Assembly (NCBI GenBank): GCA_030141605.1
Contig: JAQGDQ010001438.1
Location: 17,501-41,202, forward strand
DNA: 23,702 nucleotides
Direction of reading: 5' to 3'
Source of the DNA: Tubiluchus corallicola
Lineage: Eukaryota > Priapulida > Priapulimorpha > Priapulimorphida > Tubiluchidae
Below are positions 1 to 8,085 of this stretch, in pieces. Under the pieces are notes generated by a model. The model had not been told where the DNA came from, did not search any database, and was given only the letters and a program-made list of their open reading frames with translations. The position numbers and the translations under genes are program-made. Numbering within the stretch: position 1 is the first letter of the stretch; the number at the start of each line of letters is the position of its first letter.

Positions 1-504
1 ACACGATAAACGCGGTTCCGGCGGCATCAAAACGTATTTCGACGGACGGAAATCTTCACTTAGAAATAATTTAGACAGAAAACGTAACATTCGCTACGGT
101 TATGCGTAAAACGTGTAATCCGTTTCGATGTGCATAATATGTAGCGTGTGTGATCATTTTAATATAACTACTCTACTTCGTTGGGTCAATGGTTTTTGTA
201 GCTGTTGTAAGCTTGGTCTGGCCTGGAGATTACAAGTTATTGTAAATACGTTTAAGTAGTCGAATTTAATAGGAATAAGATTAAAGAAAGACAGGATGAT
301 TTTTGTCAGCCCAGCCCAGCATTATAATTATGAAAAGGTATCTTATTAGAAAAAATTCATATCATAGTGGGAAACCTGTGTCCCCGGGGCTCCACAGTAG
401 GGCATGTGGAAGCCTAGTCTCGCCTCCTATCAGCGTAATCCAGAATTAACTTTTCAGACATTGTTTTTTTAAAATTACAAGCGCACATAAATTGCGTTTT
501 AATA
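1..504. other. AT-rich non-coding stretch, nothing recognised
   Basis: No reading frame, RNA gene or transposon end is recognisable here. The only compositional break is a GC-richer patch at about 363-430 that includes CCCCGGGG. I compared this patch by eye with spliceosomal RNAs and 5S rRNA and saw no match. Confidence 0.5.
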
Positions 505-925
505 CTCATGTTTTTAAATCTATATTAAATTTAACAGAGCTAAATGTAATTATATATATATTATCTATATATTATATATTATATATATATATTATCTTGC
601 ATATTTTGTTTATATTTTGTATATTTGTTATATTTTTGCATTGAGATAATTAATAAAAAAATCATTGTTTTTTTTCAGTTGTTCTGGTTCTTATATACTA
701 GAAATTGTTAAATGAATTATGTTTTCAATACTATGCATATAAATTCTAATTCCAATATTATTTTCTATGTATATTAAAATTTAGCAGAGCTATGAATGTA
801 TGTATATTTACAATCATTTATTAAATTGCACGATTTTGTAAATTATTATTTCTAACACTGAGATAATTAATAAAAAAAGCATTGTTTTTTGTCAATTGTT
901 CTAGTTCTTATTACTAGAAACTTTC
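505..925 (+). repeat. imperfect tandem duplication, about 220-250 bp per copy
   Basis: Two diverged copies lie side by side. The motif TTTAACAGAGCTA near 531-543 recurs as TTTAGCAGAGCTA near 781-793. TGAGATAATTAATAAAAAAA near 642 recurs at 859, followed in both by CATTG, a T-run and TTGTTCT.GTTCTTAT. The offset changes from about 250 to 217 between these markers, so indels have accumulated. The first copy also contains a (TA)n run. No coding capacity is supported. Confidence 0.6.
549..593. repeat. (TA)n-rich microsatellite
   Basis: A 45-bp run of almost pure TA/TAT steps, inside the first copy of the larger duplication. Confidence 0.85.
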
Positions 926-1074
926 CAATCAAGTTAAATTTTCCAATCAAGAGAAATGCATCCACATTGTCAAACTTCTTTTTTCTCCATCTTTTGGGAA
1001 GCGTACCCTCTTACGATTTAGTACTAAAAAACTGTAAGAAAAAGGCAACAAGTCCCCAAACTGTGATTGACAAG

Positions 1075-1097
1075 CAGGGGCGTAGCCATGTTCTAAA
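1075..1097 (+). repeat. dispersed repeat, copy 1 (CAGGGGCGTAGCC-type)
   Basis: CAGGGGCGTAGCCA followed by TGTTCTAAA. The same word, with one substitution, occurs in inverted orientation at 14511-14533. Words beginning CAGGGGCGTAGCC often sit at the ends of repetitive elements in animal genomes. From this window alone I cannot assign the element family. Confidence 0.5.
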
Positions 1098-1550
1098 GTT
1101 AGGCATAGTGGCGGTTCGTAATAAAAAATAGTGGGGGTGCTGCTTCAGAAAAGTTTTAGCCATTATTTTAATGCTGTGTAAAACGAAACAAACATACGTA
1201 ATTTTAATGTTATCATTTCAAATTGTAATTTCAAAACAAACTGAAGTATGAAAATTTATACATAAACATTATAAAATCCTCAGCCAATAATTTCTTTGCT
1301 TACAAATTGCCTAAATTCTTGCAAATCAAGAACATGCCAGCACACGGTTTTTAAGCACGTGATATTTGACAACAAACTGTGAAGCAAACAGTACTACCCT
1401 CACGTGCTCTAGTTTCGTATAGATGTGCTGGAAATTTAGCATATTGGCCTCCTCTTGTTGCCTGCCTTGCTTACCACAAATGGCCACCTTGTGGCGATTA
1501 CGTAGTAATACACATATCTATGGTTGCAACGCCGTCAGGGAAACTAGACC
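1098..1550. other. non-coding stretch before the retrotransposon block
   Basis: AT-rich up to about 1390, then somewhat richer in GC. A short open frame at 1379-1609 runs into the following tandem repeat and shows no recognisable domain. I see no supported gene here. Confidence 0.5.
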
Positions 1551-1669
1551 ACTGCCAAAATTGTGCACTTGCTAAAATTGAGCACTGCCAAAATTTTGCA
1601 GCTTGCTAAAATTGAGCACTGCCAAAATTGTGCAGCTTGCTAAAATTGAGCACTGACAAAATTGTGTAG
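1551..1669 (+). repeat. 34-bp minisatellite, about 3.5 units
   Basis: Units start ACTGCCAAAATT and end GCTAAAATTGAGC. The first is 33 bp, the next two are 34 bp, and a last partial unit ends at 1669. The array directly abuts the decayed retrotransposon ORF1 remnant. That remnant starts mid-gene, so the array is unlikely to be its 5' UTR. Confidence 0.8.
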
Positions 1670-1673
1670 TCCC

Positions 1674-1901
1674 AATTTTAATTGGGTAAAATTGCCCCAA
1701 TGGTATAATTGCCAGAAGTTTGGGCACACAGCTAAATGGTGCTCAAACCGAGTTGCCTGTGGTAAATGTAGCAAAGCCCACTTGACTGATGAGTGTGAGT
1801 CTGATGATGCCCGGGGTGTTAACTATAAGGGGGACCATGAAACGCGGAACAGAGTTTGCCCTAAGTATTGCAGTGAAGTAAAAAATCTTAACTGTCTATG
1901 A
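1674..1901 (+). pseudogene. non-LTR retrotransposon ORF1 (Gag-like) zinc-knuckle remnant
   Basis: This frame encodes the C-terminal end of an ORF1 nucleic-acid-binding protein of the kind found in I, R1 and Jockey-type non-LTR elements. In such elements, ORF1 coats the element RNA in the ribonucleoprotein. Three consecutive CCHC-type knuckles can be recognised. The first reads WYNCQKFGHTAKWC and has Trp where the first Cys should be. The second, CGKCSKAHLTDEC, keeps its metal ligands. The third, GVNYKGDHETRNRVC, has lost its first two Cys. The N-terminal part of ORF1 is absent. The frame ends ...EVKNLNCL with TGA at 1899-1901, overlapping the ATG of the endonuclease frame. The missing ligands and truncation make it a dead remnant. 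The family-level call is firm but the clade is not. Confidence 0.75.
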
Positions 1902-2155
1902 TGGCAGGAAATGTGAATAACATAAATGCTGGACCAAACCAGTGCAACATGTGTCAAATCAATATAAATCATTTGTCTGATAGACCGCATCTTGTGTCAG
2001 ATCATTATGTTATTGCAAACAGTTTACAAGTGGTAGCAGTTCAAGAAACTAGAATTGGAAGAAGCAGACCAGCTCAAGAACTTACAAATTATAAGAGCTA
2101 TTTTAACTGCAGCGATAGAGAATATGGAGTAGCAATCCGGATTTTAGTTTCAAGA
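1898..2155 (+). pseudogene. non-LTR retrotransposon endonuclease (EEP) N-terminal remnant
   Basis: The frame opens at ATGATG and encodes the start of an apurinic-like endonuclease of a non-LTR element, the domain that nicks target DNA for target-primed reverse transcription. Visible markers are QININHL (metal-binding Asn region), VVAVQETRIGRS (catalytic Glu region), NYKSYF and REYGVAI. These correspond to the first third of an EEP domain, which is normally about 220 residues. Homology fades at about 2155, where an unrelated reverse transcriptase piece on the opposite strand begins. The catalytic Asp and His motifs of the C-terminal half are missing. It follows ORF1 directly, so both pieces very likely come from one old element. 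Confidence 0.72.
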
Positions 2156-2170
2156 GCAAGTCTATTGTTT

Positions 2171-2446
2171 TCAAAAACCTTTGTAAGATCTTGAATGAGC
2201 AGACAATGCAAGAATTTCCTTTCTGTGTATGTCGGCTTCAGTGTCTAATAAGCTACCAAGATACGCACATCTTTTCCACAAGTCATTAAATCCTCTTCGA
2301 ACATGATATTCTTTCGACTTTGCATTGTTGACTTTAAGATTATATCTTTCTAAACGGCGACTGATCGCACATTTTGCGTCTTGCCGTTCCTCTATTTGCT
2401 GTAATGTAAGCAATATCATCTGCATGTAAATTTTCGAGATTAAAGA
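2171..2446 (-). pseudogene. reverse transcriptase fragment of a second LINE, opposite strand
   Basis: The - strand encodes part of a reverse transcriptase palm and thumb. Near 2433-2415 the frame reads NLHADDIAYIT, which corresponds to the catalytic [FY]xDD box and has His in place of the aromatic residue. After a frame change it continues through RRLERYNLKVNNAKS, RRGFNDLWKRCAYLGSLL and DTEADIHRKE. The order palm DD box, NLKVN..K and YLGSLL is diagnostic for non-LTR reverse transcriptases. The fragment is about 90 residues long, has no flanking domains and is frameshifted. It lies between two + strand retrotransposon segments, so this is a nested or rearranged repeat block. The clade cannot be settled by eye. 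Confidence 0.7.
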
Positions 2447-2471
2447 TTAAGGTCTTTCGAATATAGCTTAA

Positions 2472-4586
2472 TTATGTTCATCTAGTGTATCTGGTTTGAA
2501 AGCTATCTGGATTAAGAAACAGTGTGTTGTCGCCGTTGAGGAGGCGGGTAAAGCTGAACTTGACAAACTAAGAATAGCGAAAAACAGAATGTATAATATA
2601 TGGGAAAAGAACAAAACTAAAAACAATCATAACAATTATAAAAAAAAGAGAAATCAATTTAATAATCTTAATAAATGCTTGAAAAATAAACATATACAAC
2701 AACAATGTAAAAACGCAACAAATACCAAAGAAAAATGGAAAATTATTAACAATGTAATAAATAAATGCCGTAACAAACTAACGCGTGTTGATGAAATTAA
2801 GATCAACAACACTGTTATTACAAAACCCAAAGATATTGCCAACGCGCTAAATGCAATATTCCTGAATCTTGGAAATTTTAAGGGAGTGGCTTCTCATATT
2901 AGCAATAATATAATTAATAAATTAAAAAACAAATCGTCTAACACAGTATTCTCATTCAAAAGCGTCACAGTAGGAGAAATTAACGACATATTAAATAACC
3001 TAAGTTCCAACAAAGGCAGTGGACCATCAGATATTCCTATCAAAATTCTAAAAGATAGCGCATCTGTAATAGCCCCGCATATGACTTACATTGCTAATCA
3101 GATAATTATGAGAGGCGAATTTCCAACGGTATGTAAAATGGCAAACGTGACTCCAATCCATAAAAAAGATCCAAAATGTGATCCCATGAATTATCGCCCA
3201 ATTTCCGTAATCCATTGTTTCGGCAAAGTTTGGGAAAGGGTAATTTATGATCAGATAAATTCATATGTAAATAAACATGAACTTTTATCAAAACATCAGT
3301 TTGGCTTCCGTAAACACCATTCAACCATTGACGCCCTAATACACACAACAGAAAATTGGAGACATAGTTTAGACAACAAGCAATACATTTTAGCAGCATT
3401 TTTGGATTTAAGTAAAGCTTTCGATAGCATTAATCACGAACTACTTTACGATAATTTAAAACAAATCGGATTAGATTCGATATCGTTAAAACTGATACAA
3501 AATTATCTCAAAGATAGACAACAACGAGTAAAGTTAGATACAACCAACTTTTCTGACTGGGCCACGTTAAACAGAGGTATACCGCAAGGAACACTACTAG
3601 GTCCGTTATTATTTTGCCTATATATAAACAACATATCCAGTGTATTAAAACACTCACAAATAACGCAATACGCTGATGACACTACAATCTACATAGCCCA
3701 TGAAAATGTCCAAACTGCAAAAAATTATTTAGAAGAAGATATAAAAAATATAAATATGGCATTTAGTCATTACAAGCTAAAAATGAATAATGACAAAACA
3801 GAATTCATGATACTGTCACCCTCATTAAATACTAATGATGCATCATCAACCACTTTGACAATAGATAATGCTGTAATCAAACAAACTAACAATGTTAAAT
3901 TCCTGGGCATACAAGTAGACAATAATCTTTCATGGGATGATCACTTTAATAACATATACACAAAAATGGCATCTAGCACATCATATCTCCGACAAGTTAA
4001 AGGGCAACTAACAAAGGAAACTAAAACACTAATATATAAAACTTTAGTTCTACCACACTTCTTATATGGATGTACGCTACTTCAAAAAACCAAAAGAGAA
4101 AATTACTTAAAATTAAATCTCCTTCAAAACTATGCATTGAGATTGATAGCTGGGTACTCATACAAACACAAGGCAGGTAGACAAAAATTCAAAGCTTCAA
4201 CAACTAACCTGAGAAAAACTTTAAAATTCCCAATCATTGAAGCACACAAAGAATATTTTACTCTGCTTTTTATATTTAAATACATTAACAACATCAGCAA
4301 ACCATTCCAGAATAACAGATTTACCTTTTTTCCAAATCCTATCGTTAATTCCAGAACATTCAATCTAAAACAAATTAGGACAAATACCCACTATGGAACG
4401 AACTCTGTAATCAAACAAGCAATTTTACTTTGGAATTCTCTACCATTACAGGTTAAACAAATCAAGTCCCTATCAGCGTTTAAAACAAAATTAAAATCAC
4501 TAATATTAACCAGATATGAAATACCATCACACCAGTACGACAACATACACACTAATTCCGAATTCATATACCCACGGCCATATTAA
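2472..4586 (+). CDS. non-LTR retrotransposon reverse transcriptase, 5'-truncated but open
   Basis: An open frame of about 700 codons encodes the linker, reverse transcriptase and C-terminal region of a CR1/Jockey-group LINE ORF2. The enzyme copies element RNA into DNA at a nicked target. In order: a Lys/Asn-rich linker to about 2990, SNKGSGPSDIPIKIL, the fingers motif NYRPISV, FGFRKHHST, palm motif A with SKAFDSINH (Asp at 3423-3425), RGIPQGTLLGPLLF, motif C QYADDTTIY (YADD at 3669-3680), KFLGIQVDNNLSWDDH, and a thumb with LPHFLYGC. The frame has no internal stop, so this copy is younger than its neighbours. It is truncated: no endonuclease belongs to it, and the first in-frame codon after a stop is at 2472 with no upstream ATG. 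The usual ORF2 is about 900-1000 residues. The stop is TAA at 4584-4586. Confidence 0.9.
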   Translation, partial: LCSSSVSGLKAIWIKKQCVVAVEEAGKAELDKLRIAKNRMYNIWEKNKTKNNHNNYKKKRNQFNNLNKCLKNKHIQQQCKNATNTKEKWKIINNVINKCRNKLTRVDEIKINNTVITKPKDIANALNAIFLNLGNFKGVASHISNNIINKLKNKSSNTVFSFKSVTVGEINDILNNLSSNKGSGPSDIPIKILKDSASVIAPHMTYIANQIIMRGEFPTVCKMANVTPIHKKDPKCDPMNYRPISVIHCFGKVWERVIYDQINSYVNKHELLSKHQFGFRKHHSTIDALIHTTENWRHSLDNKQYILAAFLDLSKAFDSINHELLYDNLKQIGLDSISLKLIQNYLKDRQQRVKLDTTNFSDWATLNRGIPQGTLLGPLLFCLYINNISSVLKHSQITQYADDTTIYIAHENVQTAKNYLEEDIKNINMAFSHYKLKMNNDKTEFMILSPSLNTNDASSTTLTIDNAVIKQTNNVKFLGIQVDNNLSWDDHFNNIYTKMASSTSYLRQVKGQLTKETKTLIYKTLVLPHFLYGCTLLQKTKRENYLKLNLLQNYALRLIAGYSYKHKAGRQKFKASTTNLRKTLKFPIIEAHKEYFTLLFIFKYINNISKPFQNNRFTFFPNPIVNSRTFNLKQIRTNTHYGTNSVIKQAILLWNSLPLQVKQIKSLSAFKTKLKSLILTRYEIPSHQYDNIHTNSEFIYPRPY

Positions 4587-4803
4587 TTAAATCATAGTTT
4601 TTTTTTATATTTTTTTGTGTATAGTTGTAAATATGTTTGATTTTATTCATCATTACTGCACAGTAGTTTAGATTGCACTGACGCATTTGCCTTCAGCAGT
4701 GTAAGTTTTTATTAACTAACACTGATTGATTATCTCTATAAAGTTTTTATCAGTGATTATCAATGTTTTTAATGGCAAATAAAGATTATTATATATATAT
4801 ATA
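4587..4803 (+). mobile_element. 3' UTR and simple-repeat tail of the LINE
   Basis: An AT-rich trailer follows the reverse transcriptase stop and ends in AATAAAGATTATTATATATA, running into a short (TA)n tract at about 4788-4803. A short microsatellite instead of poly(A) is typical of CR1- and L2-like LINE 3' ends. I saw no clear target-site duplication. Confidence 0.6.
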
Positions 4804-5265
4804 AGCAGATCAATAACTTTAGTTCATTTTGAAGATTTCTTCTATTACCAACTGCATAGGCTTCACAAAGTTAACACGCAATTTTACGCGTTTTTACCAA
4901 GTAATTAATAGTCTTTAGCACGTTCAACGTTTTTGTTCGTCAGTTCAAGGCCAAAAGCTTATCATTGCTCGAATAAATAGTTATTTGCTTTCACTGAGCG
5001 AAACAGTTTCCCTTCAGAAATTAAGAAGTCTTCGTACATTAATTTGTTCACGTTTGTATAGAACGGGGTATGTGATTATTATTTTGACCTTGATCAAAAT
5101 TATTAGTTATAGGTACCCGTGCATTAAAATAGCTCTTCATATTACACAATAGTAAGCTTTGACGACAAACACAGAAAAATAATTGTGAATAATCTCTAAA
5201 AAACTAACGAAATAATGTTATAATGGCGTTTTATGTGATTTAAAATTTAAATATCAATACAGTAT
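4804..5265. other. AT-rich intergenic DNA, nothing recognised
   Basis: No reading frame of note, no TIR pair and no tandem repeat was found between the LINE tail and the dispersed repeat. Confidence 0.5.
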
Positions 5266-5351
5266 AACACCTTTATAACTAGCCTGCTAGTGAGACAGAA
5301 AAAAGTACTCTATAACCATGGCAGTCTGTAAGCATATGCAGCTAATCATAT
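5266..5351 (+). repeat. dispersed repeat, uninterrupted copy
   Basis: The block starts TAACACCTTTATAACTAGCC and runs through GAAAAAAGTACTCTATAACC, then TCTGTAAGCATATGCAG and TAATCATAT. A second copy lies at 12913-12970 and continues at 13436-13475, where a 465-bp MITE splits it just after CTATAACC. The start, TACAGTATAACACC, could itself be a transposon end, but I found no matching inverted end nearby. Confidence 0.7.
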
Positions 5352-5664
5352 AATAATAACCACCTAACAGATAATAATATGTATATTATATACGGTTTGC
5401 AAGCACACAAATCTTAATTTGCGAGTATTTAAATGTACATATTTTTAGTCATGTTTATATTCATACGGATAGTTGCATGTAAACTGGTGCCACTTGATTT
5501 TATTTGTCATTTTATATTAATTTGATGATTGAAATAAATTATCTATTAGTATATTTTAAAAACTGTTATCGATATAATAGTAAATTCTATAAATAATACT
5601 AATAGTATTTTAAATTAGTGCTCACAATACACTGCAAATAGAGGGTCCGCATATTGTATATATA
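5352..5664. other. AT-rich intergenic DNA, nothing recognised
   Basis: Low-complexity, AT-rich sequence without coding signal. It ends in a short (TA)n run that served as the target of the Tc1 element. Confidence 0.5.
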
Positions 5665-5666
5665 TA

Positions 5667-5695
5667 CAGTTATTTGCAAAAGTTTAAGACCAAGC
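5667..5695 (+). repeat. Tc1 left terminal inverted repeat
   Basis: CAGTTATTTGCAAAAGTT followed by TAAGACCAAG. It matches the right end with three or four substitutions over about 28 bp. Confidence 0.9.
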
Positions 5696-5867
5696 TCGAG
5701 TTTTCGGGATTTTCATCATACTGTACCCTGATTGCATCAGTATCTTTGTTGATTGCATCATACTGCTAGTGGTTTGAAACAGTACGTCTAGTGAGTATGA
5801 GTGACTCATTTGCATGCTGCTATCCATACAGATCGGCCGTTTTTGTATTTTTCTTGTCATCCAAAAA

Positions 5868-6889
5868 ATAGGCAAAAAATCGTCATTGAGTGAGACTCAG
5901 AGGGTTCAGATCGTGACTTTACATCAAGAAGGATTTACTGAAAGGGCGATAAGTGCTAGATTATGGTTTTCTATGACAGCTGTGCACCAAGCTATAGTCA
6001 GATTCAAGACTGATGGCACTTACAGCGATAGGAAACGGTCTGGACATCCGCGGAAGACTACCCAAAGAGACGACCACATCATGAGACGCATGGTGGTACG
6101 CTCGCCTATGAGCTTCTGCAAGAAGATTCTGGCTCAGATGCGCTTGACAGGCTTGGAATTGAGTGCCAGTACAGTTTCTAGGCATTTGAGCAAGGAGTTT
6201 GGCCTTAAATCCAGAAAGCCGGCCCGTAAACCAGGCCTAACACCAGTAATGAAATGGAAGAGACTGAACTTTGCAAAACGACATCGAGATTGGACCATCC
6301 AGGATTAGAACAAAGTCTTGTTATCGGATGAATCAACCATACAGCAGTTTGTATCTCGAAAGAGGCACGTTAGGAGGCCAGTAGGCAAGCGATTCGACAA
6401 GAGATACACTGTAGCCACCATAAACACCCTCCAAGTCAGATGATATGGGGTGCCATGTCATGTTCTGGGACAGCTGGACTCTACTTGCCCCCCCCCCCCC
6501 CAAATACCACTATGAATGGTCCTAGGTACGTCGAACTGCTTCAGGAAAAACTAGAATTGCATATGAGCGTTCATAAGTGTTCAGTCTTCATGCAACACGG
6601 GGCTCCTTGTCACAGATCGAAGGTGACCACCAATTTCCTCAGGGAGAAGAACATCGCTGTACTTTAATGGCCTGGAAACAGCCCGGACCTCAAACCGATA
6701 GAGAATCTCTGAGAGATACTGAAAGATAAGGTGGCAGACAGGCAGCCATCACGTGCTGAAGACTTGCGAAGAGTTATCAAGGACATTTGGGTTAAAGAAA
6801 TTACTTCCGAGTACTGCCAAAACCTAATTTCCAGTATGCCTCTTAGAATGAAGGCAGTGATTGACAACTTTGGCAGCCATACAAAGTAA
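5868..6889 (+). pseudogene. Tc1 transposase pseudogene (DD34E type)
   Basis: The transposase of the surrounding element, which would bind the TIRs and cut and paste DNA with a DDE catalytic triad. The N-terminal paired-like helix-turn-helix region is clear (SLSETQRVQIVTLHQEG, GRPRK-like GHPRKTTQRDDH, TVSRHLSKEFGLKSR). The catalytic part follows with LLSDES (Asp codon 6327-6329), MIWGAMSCSG, QHGAPCH (codon 6596-6598) and PDLKPIENL (Glu codon 6701-6703). There are 34 residues between the second and third positions, which is the Tc1 spacing. Defects are: ATA instead of ATG at the likely start (5868), stops at 6306, 6665 and 6710, a one-base frame change near 6420, a 14-base C-run in the coding part, and His instead of the second catalytic Asp. 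About 340 codons in total, the normal length. Confidence 0.92.
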
Positions 6890-7015
6890 TAAAATGTTCA
6901 AGGATTGTGACTATTTTTGCATAAAAACGTACAAACTATGCTGTAGTATATTTTTCTAGAAGAATAAATGAATAGTGTTAAACGATGGTTCTGTCAATTT
7001 TCATGAAAAAAATCA

Positions 7016-7044
7016 CTTTGGTCTTGAACTTTTGCAAATGATTG
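7016..7044 (-). repeat. Tc1 right terminal inverted repeat
   Basis: Reads TTGGTCTTGAACTTTTGCAA and ends ATGATTG before the TA duplication. It is the inverse of the left end. Confidence 0.9.
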
Positions 7045-7046
7045 TA

Positions 7047-7426
7047 TATAAATAATTTATATATGTACATGTGTTATTGTAAATTAAGAATTATGTTAAT
7101 AATTATTAATGTGTACATATGTAAAACAGCTGGATGTCAAGCCACTGAGTGAATCATTGTTTTTATATAGTAGTAGACAAGATGACCCTTTGACACGATA
7201 CATTAACAACTCTGCATGCTGCTTGCCCGGCAACTTTGTTGCTGTACCAGGAATGTTTAACGGCTAAGTTTAACAGTAAATTAATATGTCAACAATTGGC
7301 GAAGGTAAAGTACGCAATAGAAACTTAGAAATACATAGTAATGTCGACAATGGGGCCCGAAAAAAGTGTGCAATACGCAGTAACCTAGCACTCTGTATTC
7401 AAAGCTGTTATATATATGTATGATGT

Positions 7427-7458
<32 letters not shown>

Positions 7459-8050
7459 TCATCTTTATTCACACATAATGATTGTATTATATGCAATATA
7501 TAATAGGGTAAGTAGTGCTATTTACATTGCTATATACATTGTTAGTAGCGAATACAACATTTCATTAATATCATTAACTGTGAAACCTTCGATTACATAT
7601 TCATTATGCAAAGTGCAAAACAGAATGTACGTTATTATCGTCGACAGGTCTATAAGTATGGTGGTTCACGTGTGCTCTAATACGGTTTTTGCAGAGTATA
7701 CTTATACTATTATGGTTATTTAACGCAGCCAATGAGAAAAGAACTGGATTAACTGGATATTATGCTAGTAACATAAAGGCTCGTTCTTTTTTCAGAGTTC
7801 GTATTACCGGTGTGTACACAATAAATCATGTTTGCTATAGTGGCGACATATTGTAATTGTTTTTTACAATTACATAAGTATCGAAATTATCGTTAACATA
7901 GAAGTTATATTTGATTAGAAAGAGTCTTTCATTAATTAATCTTTTTAGATGGAACTTACTCAGCTGTGATCTTTTGCATTTTACAATGGTAAGCTGGCAT
8001 TAGTAAACAATTGTGTTTTACAGGTTCTTGTAAGTCTAAAAGTGCCAAAC
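7047..8050. other. intergenic DNA and 5' flank of the CHCHD2/10 gene
   Basis: AT-rich, with a (TA)n run at 7425-7459 and small open frames that look like chance. A perfect 9-bp inverted repeat, TGTAATTGT/ACAATTACA around TTTTT, lies at 7852-7874. A possible splice acceptor, TTTTACAG, ends at 8023, so the 5' UTR may be spliced. I see no TATA box or start site I would defend. Confidence 0.4.
7425..7459. repeat. (TA)n microsatellite
   Basis: Nearly pure TA dinucleotide run with one TG interruption. Confidence 0.85.
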
Positions 8051-8085
8051 ATGCCAAGAAGAGGAAGATCAGCCAGTCCAATGAG
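8051..8085 (+). CDS. CHCHD2: CHCHD2/10 coding exon 1
   Basis: Starts at ATG in CCAAACATGCC and encodes [11 protein letters not shown] plus two bases of the next codon. The donor is GAG|GTATGC. This ATG was chosen because MPRxxRS is the conserved N-terminus of the family. Confidence 0.88.

Larger units (their letters stand above)
5667..7044 (+). mobile_element. Tc1-type DNA transposon, full length, inactive
   Basis: A 1378-bp element bounded by terminal inverted repeats of about 28 bp. The left end is CAGTTATTTGCAAAAGTT and the right end, read inward, is CAATCATTTGCAAAAGTT, both followed by .AAGACCAA. It is flanked by the TA target duplication expected of Tc1/mariner elements (5665-5666 and 7045-7046) and lies in a TA-rich target. 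The length matches Tc1 elements. It contains a single broken transposase gene, so it cannot move by itself, although the TIRs look well preserved. Confidence 0.93.

Noticed and set aside
363-430. GC-rich patch as a small structural RNA.
   Set aside because: No match by eye to known small RNAs, and no A/B box or snRNA promoter elements seen.
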